From positions 1 through 64,000 of the forward strand of contig JAMLJG010000013.1 in the NCBI GenBank assembly GCA_023953695.1: a stretch of 64,000 nucleotides of DNA, read 5' to 3'. The notes under the pieces were generated by a model. The model made no database searches. It saw nothing but the letters and a program-made list of their open reading frames with translations, and was not told the origin of the DNA. The translations under genes were made by a program, and so were the position numbers. Shown here piece after piece: positions 50,489 through 62,400 of the stretch. This DNA comes from Kiritimatiellia bacterium. GTDB lineage: Bacteria; Verrucomicrobiota; Kiritimatiellia; CAIVKH01. Position 1 is the stretch's first letter, and each line of letters starts with the position of its first letter.

Positions 50489-53400
50489 GTGAACAGATTT
50501 ATTAAGTTTGGCATTGGGGCCGCGCTGGCGGTCATGGTCGCGTGGGTGGGTATCTCGCGCGGGGGTGACCAGGCGAGCGGCTCGGGTGACTTCATCTTGA
50601 CCAAATCTGGCGAGCATTATTCGCTGGAGGCGCAAGGCGCCGCGTTGTCCGACGTTTTGGCGAAATTGAACGAACTTTCCGGCCTCAGCTTGGCCGTTGA
50701 CCCCAATTTGGGGATGACGGTCACCGCATCGCTGAAAGATGTGGAATTGGAGCAGGTTCTCGCAGCCGTATCGCGTAGCCGCGCTTTAGTTTATGAGGAG
50801 CAGGCTGACAAGACCTACAAACTGGTGGAAGCCCGTTTGACTTCCCAACAGAAAGAGATTGAGCAACCGGTCGCCGTCGCCAAGCCGGAGCCGGGCTCCG
50901 ACCTCTTGTCTCCCGGAGTGCTGACCAACACGAAAAAGCCGGTCGGTGAACTTCGCGCGCGAGGCGGCAAGGCCATTTTGCTTCAGAACGCCGTTATTGA
51001 TACCGAAGCGGCTCGGAACGGCGATAAATTGGCTGTGCCCACTGCCTTTGCCGCACCCGCCGATGCCGAGCATCAGATTGTACAGTTCGATCATGCGGTT
51101 TCCGACTCCGAGCTAAATCAATTGAAGGGGCTTGGAATTGAGATCACTCACTATGTGCCGAACTCCGCGTACGCTGTGCGAGTGACCCCGGAGCAGCTTG
51201 CCGCGCTGCAGAAGCTGCCCGGCGTTACACATATTGAGCCCTATCATCCCTACTTCAAGATGAGCCGCGACATCCTTTCAGCGCTGACGGGTGCGGATGA
51301 TGAGCAGGCAGTGACACGGGTGAATGCCGGGGCGTTCAACGCGCTCTCTTTCCGAGGCGATCGAGTGTCTGATGCGCTCTCTGCGGCGGGCGCCGAAGTT
51401 ACCAGCTCGCAGACGGTGGATGGGCGCGAGCGTGTGACCTTCCGCGTGGATGCAAAGAAGCTGCCGGAGGTGTTGGCGCTGTCGAATGTTCAGTGGGTCG
51501 AGCCGGACGTTCGACCGACGGCCATGAATGATTTGGCGCGCCAGCGAGTTCGCGCCGGCTCCTTGCGTCAATTGCACCCCACGCTAACCGGGCAGGGCGT
51601 CACCATCGGGCTGACGGATAGCGGTATTGACTTCCAGCACATGACGTTCTCGGATGACCCCATGGGGCCGCCGACCAGCACCAATCTGAATACTCGAATT
51701 GCTGCGTATTACACGCGGGCAGGGGGACCCACAGCGGATGGTATTCCCGGCGATAATAACGGGCATGGGACGCATGTGGCGGGCACGATTTTGGGCAACG
51801 GCGCACTTTCCACGAACGTGATCAAAGCGCCGGGTTCGGGGACCGCTCCCTATGGAACCAATCAATTTGCCGGCGTGGCTCCGGCCGCCAAGGTGGTAGT
51901 TATCGAAGACTTCAACAGTTATTCCGATACAGAGCAGGCCGAGTTGACGGTCAGTGCGGGGGCGCGCATTTCAAACAACTCGTGGGGCAATTCGGTGTAT
52001 GAATACGGGACGCTGAGCGCGATTTGGGATGCGTTGGTTCTCGATGCGAATACGAATGCTTCAGGCAAGCAGCCACTCGTCGCCTTCTTTGCGGCTGGCA
52101 ATAGTGGTGGCGGCGACAATGATGGCACCGGGGGAAATCCGGGAACGATCGGTCAACCCGGCAATGCGAAGAACGTCATTACCATTGGCGCACTTGAGCA
52201 GCGTCGAAAAGCGCAGAACCTGCCGAACGCGAGTCCCGAGACGGATAGCGATTGGCAAATCGCCTACTATAGCTCGCGCGGTCCGGTTACAGGCTCGGAT
52301 CCCCGCGCGAAGCCCGATCTCGTTGCGCCGGGCAGCTATGTGCTCTCTGCCCAGTCGCGCGACACGATGCCCGATGAGCTGATTGATCCTTTTTCGCCGA
52401 ACCGCGATTATCGTTATGACAACCTGAATTCGGGAACGAATTATGCGTTCTTCAGCGGCACCTCCATGGCGACGCCGGTTGCGGCGGGTGCGGGCGCACT
52501 CTTCTTTCAGTATTATACCAACGCCTTCGGCGTTGAGCCGAGTCCGGCATTGATGAAGGCGGCGCTCGTCGCAGGTGCGCGCACCGTCAATTCTCTGGTC
52601 TATTCACTTCCGCGCGCAAACTCTGTTTCGACCACGGTGGACCAGGGCTTCGGTGTGATTGACGTCAAGCGATCTGTAGATGGTCCGAGCTATCGGCCTA
52701 CGGACTTCATACAGTATTTCGATGAATCGGCGACCAGCCCCATTGGAACGGATGATATCTATACGCATCAAGTTACCCTCGGTGCGGGTGAGGGCGGCTT
52801 GAAGATTGTGCTGGTTTGGAGTGATCCGGCAGGAACGCCTGGCAATGCGGCCCAACTCGTCAACGATTTGGACCTCGTCGTGCTGCCTCCGGGCGGTGGC
52901 GGCTATCTGGGCAATCAGCTCGATTATGATGGGGTCAACGCGAAGAAGTTCGAAAGCCCGGATCCGTCTACCTATGGTGATGGATACAACAACGTTGAGA
53001 GCGTTGTCATCAGTGACGCGCCCCTTGGCAGCTATACAATCCAGGTGCGCGGATACCAAGTGGCCTCGGCCGACAAGCAGCCCTTTGCGCTCGTTGTGAT
53101 GAAGGGTATTGGAATTGAAGGCAAGACGGAGGGCGACAGCGTCGCGATGGCGCTCGACACGAATTCGCGTCCGGTGATTGCCTATTCGGCCTCAGATGCG
53201 GCGGGGCAGAAGCAAATTTTTGTGAAGCGTTGGGTCGGTGGTTTCGGCGACTTCTCTGAGCTGGGCAACTGGTGGCGGATGGAAGATCAGTGGGCGGGCT
53301 ATCGCCACTCTGCTGTGAAGACCGGCATCAGCCGCACGCTGGAGGATTCTGAAGAACCGTCCATCGCGGTGGATGGGGAGAATGTCTTTGTGGCGTGGCG

Positions 53401-56400
53401 TGAGCGCCCGCGCGATTTTGGCGGAACCAATGTCAGTCGGATATTTGTTCGCCAGTGGGATGGGGCAGACTGGATTCAGTTGAATGGCTCTGCCCAGGAT
53501 TTTGGCGTACCGAATAGCGCTTCCTACAACACCTTCTCTCCGCAAATTGCGGTGATGGGAAGCGGGCAGCCGGTGGTCGCCTGGCTGCAGTATTCAGATG
53601 CGTCCACGAATTTGGTTCACCCGCGGGTGGCCGTCTGGGATGGAATGAACTGGGTGGGATTGGCCAACTCGCATTCCAATGGTTTGGCCATGTCGGCCAC
53701 CAACTCGGCGAATGTGGCGTCGTCGCTATCGCTAACGATCAATAAGCAGGGGAATCCTGTGGTCGCGTGGAAAGAGGCGCGCATCAATAACAGCATTTCC
53801 GTTCGTCAGTGGAACGGCGCGGTGTGGCAATCGCTCAATTATAGCAACAGCCTGTTTTTCATTCACGAGCCGAGGATTACGGCCGCCCGTCAATCGGATG
53901 ACCTCTACCTGGCGTGGCGACAGCAGGTCTCCTCTCCGCTCCCGTATGCGGCGGAGCAAATTTTCGCGGCCAAGCGAACGGGCGGGTCTTGGACGCAGAT
54001 GGCGGGCTCGTCCACGCATCCGGGAATCAGCGCGCTGACAAACGGCATGAATGCCCTCTATCCCTACGAGCCGAGCATTACCGTCGGCGAAGTCGAGGGC
54101 ATGACGAACGTCTTCGTCTCGTGGCGCGCGGGCAATTCGAATGGAAATTTTGTGCTCGTTCGCCAGTGGCGGTCTGGACAGCCGTCCTGGTCCTCATCCT
54201 ATGGGGCAGGGACGCAGCCGGGCATTGATATCTGGCCAGAGCAGGCCGGCGCGCCGATTTCCGCAGCCGATCGCTATGGTCTGCCGTTTGTCTCATTCCC
54301 GCTTGTGGATGGAGCGAACTCGGCCATTGCGACCTATACGGTGATCTCCGATCGGAGTCCGCCCACTTTTGCTGGCTTGCAGTCGGCTGTCGGCGGCACC
54401 AATGCCAACGTTGCACTGACCTGGCTTCCCGCAGTAGACGACCTTTCGACCACCATCTATTACCGTATCTATCGCAGCACCGCAGGGGTTGCTTGCGGAA
54501 TGCCGATCGTATGCGATGAGACCAATGTATTTGGCAACCTGATCGCGACGGTTACCAACATCACCTCCTTCACCGTCACGGGTCTGACCCCAAATCAAAT
54601 CTACTGCTTCGGCGTTCGGGCCATGGACACCAATGGTTTGGTTGACGCAAACACAGTGATGCGCTCAGCGGGGCCTGTGAGTGGGACTGGCGACAATGAT
54701 GGCGACTGCTTGCCCAATGCGATCGAGATTGCTGCTGGCACTGAACCGTGCGTCCAAGATACCGATGGCGACGGAATGCGAGATGGCTGGGAGTGGGCGT
54801 TCTCGACGAACAATCTTAGCAAGACAAACCCTGTCTCCATTTGGAACACCAACACGTTTGTCTATTTGAGCCCGATTGATAACGGGGTGGACAACATTCG
54901 CACTTCAGCTCTGAACGATGGCGACCCCATCAATCTCCCCGAGGCCGACCCGGATGGCGACGGAGCGTCGAATTACGAAGAGTTCCTCTGGTGGCTGAAC
55001 AATGGCGCGAGCTGCGCGATTACCAATGTCAGCATTCCTGCCGGGCCGAATCCTACCGCATGGGATACGGATCTCGATGGCATGCCCGACGGCTGGGAAA
55101 TGATCAACGGCCTGAACCCGATTAATCCCATCGATGCCTCGGGCGATCTGGATGGCGATGGTCTCACCAATCTAGATGAGTATCGCTATGGCACAGATCC
55201 GAATAATCCCGATAGCGACGGCGATGGCCTGACCGATGGAGCGGAGGTCAACACACATTTGACGAATCCGGCGCGCGCGGATTCCGATGGGGATGGGCTC
55301 GATGATGGTTATGAAATTGCCATCGGAACGAACCCGACTCGCGCTGATACAGATGCGAACTTCTTGAGTGATGGCGATGCGGTTCAGTTGGATCTCAACC
55401 CGCTGAGCGGCACCCCTGCGTTCAATAACCTGATGTTCGAGTCCTTTGAAGCGACGTCGGGCACGCGCTCGGCGTGGACGCACTACGCATTGAGTGGATC
55501 GCCTCTGTTTGATCTATGGCATTTGTCCACGGCTGAGCCTGCTCCCAGCACGGGTGGCATCGCAATAGCCTATTTTGGCGCGCGCACCACCAGCACGGCA
55601 TATCGTGCGGCCTTTGATCCGACGGGGACCAATGTGGATGCGCGCTACAACCTAGGCATGCCTCTTGCGATGGCACTGCAATCGCCGACCTTCACAAATC
55701 AAGCAACGACCGTCTCCAATCTGTTTGTCGCCTGGGCGGAGTACTACGAGACCGAGCCTTCGTTCGATCAGACCGTTGTCCAAGTGCGTTCACTACCGGA
55801 TACAAACTGGGTGAATGTCAGCCAGGTGATGTCGGGCCTCAGCGGCGTCACAAATATCAATATGACGAATCAGTCCGCTCGATGGGTGTATCGAATTGCC
55901 GATGCGAGTGCCTTTGCGGGGCGGTCAAATGTCCAGGTTCGCTTCCTCTTTAGCATTAAGAATGCCATCAATAATGATTATCGTGGATGGTGGGTGGACG
56001 ACGTCCGCGTATATGAGGGAACCTCAATCAAGGGTTGGGTTCGCGATGTTAACGGACGCGCCGTCCAAGGCGCCACCGTGCGCGCATTGGGCAAGGGCGG
56101 TGTGACCAATCGGGTGGATGGGCACCGCTATGTTCTTCCGGGCAAGGTATTTGGTGAGGTCAAGACAGCCGCAGATGGCAGCTTTACCATTCCCGGCTTG
56201 CCCGCGGGCAACTTCTATGTGAAGGCTGCCGCGGAAGGGTATATCGCCGAATTTTACGATGGCCTGTTGTTCACAAATCAATACGCATTCGGCAATGGCC
56301 ATCGTCCGGGCGTTGTCAATCGCGAGAGCGTCTCGGCGAGTGGCATTGTCAGCCTCTTGTCCCTCGGCTCGCAGACAAACGTCCATTTTGAGTTGGGCCT

Positions 56401-59400
56401 GGGGAAAGGCGTGCCGCGCCTGGGTGTTGTTCTGCCCAATGCAGGCAGCCTTGCCTATCCCATATTCGTGGATGGTCGTCCCTTGACCTATTGGAACGGC
56501 AGTGTCGGCGCGCCTGCGCTGTTGCCCTATCAGTCTTCGCCGACGCTAGGTCTGCAGCCGAACTTCCCCGATTGGCTAACCAATGCGGTTGCGCCGACGT
56601 ATCTGACGACCCTAACGCCTGGATCGTATACCCTGGTGGCTGGCACCAATTTGCCCCTCTATCCGCGCGTATCGGTGGATTTGCGCGAAGGTGAGTCCAC
56701 GAAGATCATCCTTGCCACAAATCAAGCGATGAGTCGAATTGCCGTGAGCACCGCTTCCAATCGCGCCTATTTGATCAGTATTGATGGTCGTGTGTTGACC
56801 AACCAGTCGCCGACGGTTGTCAATGTGCTGGCGGGTCCGCATGAAGTCTCGCTCGTTTCCACCTCCACGCTCGCGCGCATTTCGTCCAAATCGGTGATTG
56901 CACCGATTGGCAGCCGGGTGCAGGTGCAATTCACGAACTCCGAGCTTGTGGGGCCGAATGGTGTGCTTCGGATTGAGGCAGAGGATCAATTCGGCCGGAG
57001 CCTCTCCAATGTCAGTGTTTTGGTGAATGGTTCCGCGATTTCGACGAACGAGCTGGTGGGGAAGACGTTCAATGCACCCGCGCTGGATATCACGTCACTG
57101 CGCCCTGGTGATCACGTGATCGCGGTGGAAAAACCGGGCTATCGCGCCAGTGACCGCAGGGTCGTGTCTGTGTTCAGTGGCGTGACGAACTCAACGAAGT
57201 TTGTGCTCTATGAAGCGGATGCTGATTTTGATCGCGTGGGCGACGCACTGGAAATTGAAGGTTACACGAACATCTTCACCTACCATCGGAATGACGATCC
57301 GGATGGTGATGGCTTGAGCAACCTGCAGGAATTCGAACTCTTCCGCAATTTCGGTATTCGTCTCAACATCCTCGACGCCGATACGGACAAGGATGGCGTC
57401 ACGGATGGACAAGAAGTGGGCTATGACGGCAACACCAATCGCTTTGCCTTCTCTACGCTCTACACAAACGCGCTTCAGGGCGCGCCACAAGTGCAGTCGC
57501 GCTTTGTCGGCGAATACCTGGCGGGTGTTGACAATTTCGGTAGCGGCGCCGGTCGGGTGGTCTCCATTGAGGGCGACCGCTTCGTTGGCGATATTTATCA
57601 TCCGCTCCTCGCTGTTCCGACCAAGGAGCCCGCCCTCACGGTCTTTACCAACATCGCGACATTCCCGAGCAACACCGCGGTCAGTGTAGCTCACGTAGTG
57701 AACGCCGCCATCTTTGCCGATCTGATGCCGCACATTCGCGACACGGATGGGGATGAGATGTGGGACGGCTTCGAATATGTATACCGTTTGCCGGCGGGGC
57801 CCATGGACCCCTTGGACAATTCGGATGCGCAGCGCGATTCGGACTTTGACGGACTGAGCAACCTCAATGAATTCCTCGGGGTGGATCATCTTGCCAATAC
57901 AAACGATTGGACCGATCCCGGTCGCGCCGATAGCGACAACGACTTCATGCCGGACGGGTGGGAATATCAGTACGGCTTGAACCCGTTGAATCCATCTGAT
58001 GCCTATACCGATCTGGATGGCGATGGGCTCATCAATCTCGCTGAGTTCCTCGCAGGAACCTCGCCCGTCTTGCGCGATACCGATTCGGATTATCTCGGAG
58101 ACTATGAAGAAGTCATGATCTATGGCACTGATCCGAACAACCCCGACACCGATGGCGACGGCCTCTTGGATGGCCGCGAAGTGTGGGATAAGGACATGGA
58201 CGGGATTCGCGATGGTGGATTCTTCCCGATGTGGGACGGGGGCGATCTCGATGGCGACGGATTGGTTGACGGCCCGACAGACTGGGACACCGATGGCGAC
58301 GGTATGCCCGACGGGTTTGAGGTGCTGGATAGCGATGGAAACATTCGCCCGCCCAACGCAACGCTGAATCCCTACGACCCGACCGACGGCGATGAAGATG
58401 CCGACGGCGACGGGCTCAGCAATCTCGAGGAGTACCTCGTCCGCGATGCTCTGTTCGGGAATCACCCTTCGGGCTACCCTCGATTCGATTCCGCATGGAA
58501 TCGGGGCGTCCCCTTGGGTTGGCTGTTTCCAGAGCGTCCATTTGCCTATCAGCAACCGGTCTGGGACTACTCAACCGATCCATTCAGTGCCGACAGTGAT
58601 GGAGACGGCATGCCCGATGGTTTTGAGGTTCAGGGCGGGCTGCACCCCATGGATCCGCTTCCTTCCGAGAATGGCAGCGATCTCTTGCGATATCCTTTGT
58701 TGGGCAACTACGGCGATCCAGACGAAGACGGTCTTTGGAACGAACTCGAATACAAGATTCGCTTCCAGTTGGATGGATCGTTCTCCACAAACAGCATTTT
58801 GGGCAAAGCCACTCATCCGTGGATCACGGATACGGATGGGGATGGTGTCGCTGATGGATTTGAGCATCGCGCGCTCTTTGGAAATCCGACCGAGCAGGAC
58901 ACTGACGGAGATCGCTTGATGGACGGTGTCGCAGTCCCCGGGAAATGGGGTGAGATCAACTCGCAGCGGAAGACCGATTATGCCATCTACTCATGCCCGA
59001 CGTGCACATGGGAGACCGCATCGGCTATTGCGTCATCCACGCCGCACCCCAGTGACCCCAGCGTTTTCGGCCATCTGGCCGTAGTCTCCGACTATGATGA
59101 GCTGGAGCGCGTGCAAGCGCTCTTGACAGGCGCTGAGACGAATGTCGCGTTGGGCATGCTTGATGCGATAGGCATTGGGTTTTACCAGACCGTTTCGGGC
59201 GAGCCCTTTGTCTATCAATATTTTGCCGATGACGAGCCCCAGGTGATCAGCGGTGATGTCAATGTGGTCTATATGCGGCCTGATGGGTACTGGGGAGTTA
59301 CGGACACGAACGCTCTCATGGATCACTTCATTGTCGAGTGGAACATTGACTTGGCGACGAACCACTACGATCAGGCGATGAACGATTTGTGGGAGTTGGT

Positions 59401-62400
59401 GTGGCCCCTTGCCGACTCTCCCTCCCGCCCGTATTGGCAACAGGTGATTCCTAAACCTTCATCACCGCTCCCCCCTGCGCGGTGGGGAGCTGCCGCGACG
59501 TATAGTCCCGTTTTCGAGCGAAAAGCTCGGGCCTTTGATGGGGGCAATGTGGGGCGGTATGACCCGATAGCCATTCCGGTTCTTGACGGCCGGAAACTCA
59601 TTGTCTTGGGTGGCGTTGATGGAGTGGATCGCTATACCGATATCTGGGAATTCAATATTCGTTCCAACGAATGGCGCCGCAGCGCCGAGTCCTTCCTGAC
59701 GCCTGCAAACGCGAGCTATCGCATACAAGATATGTATGCAGGCTTGAGTGATTTTAGTGCCGTTCTGCTTCACGGTTACAGGAATACCCTGAGCTCCTCG
59801 TTGCGCGGTCTCTACGATAACACCGATGGCATCACGCGCTCCGGAGAGGACTTTGGTGAACCCAAGGACCGCCCATGGAACTACGGCTTCAAAGAGTCCA
59901 GCTATGATATGACCTATATTCTCGGAGGCTGGAATAGTCGCAACAAGTATATGTTGCCGGAGCCCATGCTGACCGTTTGGTATAAGTCCACGGATGACCG
60001 CGACGTTATCAATGAGCTTAATGACGCGAATGATCACCAAGTGGCGTTCTCGTTCGAGTACGCGGCTACCACCCCCTCTGGAACAACCTATGGAACTGGC
60101 GGCTACCGCTCATTCTCAACGACTGACAAACAGATTCCGATTGGGGAGGTTGTGCGCACCTATACGGCAGATGACCTTGTTGTGGTGCTAACCAGCACGG
60201 TTGCGGGCATCCGATTTGAAAAGTTCCCGTTCTTGAACGCCGGGGATGAGATTGTCTATGCCGGATTGCGGTTGGACGTGAACAGCAAACCCGCCGCGAC
60301 CACGGTTTTCACCGTCGTAGGCGAGTTCAATCTCGTGGATCGCTCCTCCAAGCCCTATGAAGGAGGCAACTCGGGTGCGCCCACAGTACCCGATACACAA
60401 GACGCCGGTGCAGATCATCCGAGCACGCGCTGGGGCACCGCGGTCAACTCGACCCCGCTCGATGTCGTGTTCACAAATTATGTCGACACCGATGGCTACG
60501 GTGTTGTAACGCCCAACGCGAGCTCCTCCATTCTAGAATTGGATGTCACTCCGATTGTCCAAGAACTCATTGCTGACCCGAACTGGCGTGGGCAGGCAAT
60601 TGGGTTCCTCATCGGAGAGACGAATGGAGTCGCCGATTCCGCCACCGTTCGCGCAGATTCCAATGACAATCGTATTCGCGTCGAATGGATTCCGGCTTAT
60701 AAGCAGCCCCCCAGGTGGGGCGTCGGTTCACGGGTGCAGGCCGAAAACACAGCGGGAATCCCCAGCCAGCGCAAGTCCTTTGCAATGGTCTATGCGCATA
60801 ATCAAAATCAGCTCCTCCTCTTCGGCGGGATGGATGGGCGCCAGGTATTTGGCGACACCTTCCAAGCTCAATTGCGAGGAGGTGCTGACGATGGCGGCGA
60901 TGACACTGAGCCGGAGGCACTCGAGCCCGGCGACCCATCAAAGGGTTCGCTGATCAGCTTCGTGCCGTGGCAGAAAGTTCCGACTGAAATCTCGCCGTCG
61001 CCGCGATGGGGTCATTCGATGGTATATGACGAAACCCATGGGGACGTCCTGTTGTTTGGCGGATTTGATGCGAACAACCAACCGTTGAATGATCTGTGGG
61101 TCTATACCTTCAGTTTCGTGACGACCAATTATATTGCCGATACCAATGGCGTAACGAACGCTGTGGAAGAGGCTCACTCCGGCGGCTGGCAGGAGATTAC
61201 GGTCCTGCTGGACGGCCAGAAGCCGAGTCCGCGTGGCGGCGCGATGTTCGCGTATTTTGGTGGCGATGTTTATCATAGCGGCCAGACCCTCGATCTCTAT
61301 TCCTCCACACGGCGCGACCGTTTTGTGCTCTTCGGTGGTACCGACGGAAAGGATTACTTCAATGATACGTGGGTGTTCTACCGCGACTATCAAAGCTATA
61401 TTCTGAACCAGGTGACCTCCGATCGCTGGACTCTGGTCGATCCTGGAGGAGAGCAGTCTCGCGGACCCAGCCCCCGCGCGTTTGGCTCCATGGTCTATGC
61501 GCAGAATGGCTTGAAACGCCCAGATCCGCATGGCGAGGGCTCCTACAGATTCAATGGCATCACGCGCAATGCCGCGCAGGCAACCGTGTTGCTGTTCGGC
61601 GGTCGCACAGGGACGCTGCCCGCCGGGACGGACACGGATCGAGACCTCGTTCCGGATGGACAGGAGCATGAACTGGGCGGAACGGCAGCGGGCCGAGATC
61701 CGCGCGTGAACGCGCTGGTCAATCCAGATGTAGGTGGAATTGAGACCGTGCCGTACAACCTGAAGCGATTGGGCGCGTGGCAGGGTCACATGTCTTGGTT
61801 GCAGCGCTCGCATATTGCCGATCTCGAGGCGCTTAGCTACGACGAGCGCAATGAAGCTTGGCGTACCGGCCTGTTCACCTGGCAGGGCTGGCCAATTGAG
61901 ACGACATTCACGAATGAGAGCTATGTGGTTGGCGATGAGACTGTTATTCCGTTTGAGACGCCCAATCCGGATCGCCTTGTATTCATAACGGGTGTTGACG
62001 CCTTGGCGCCGGATTGGACGAATATGTGGTATCACCGATACCCGGTGGGCTATGGAGATCCGCGCGATCCGCGCGATGTATGGGAACTGGGTATTCCGGC
62101 TCCGTCCGTATCTGCCTCCAACTCCGCGCCACCCTATGCTTATAGCGGACGCTGGGTCTACGGAACGAAGCTGAGCGGGTTCTATCCGCGCGATGCTATT
62201 ATGGAGCTATACAGCCCTATTTTTGACACGCGCGCACCGGACCCGGATTCACCGCACCCGGACAATACGAATCCGTACTTCCTGATGTTCCATGAATGGT
62301 TGGATTTGGCGGACAGCAATGACGTCGTCCGAGTGGACATTGTCCGCCCCGGCAGTCCGGCGGATGTGTACACGCGCGTCTCGGGCTTGGATCGCCCGAC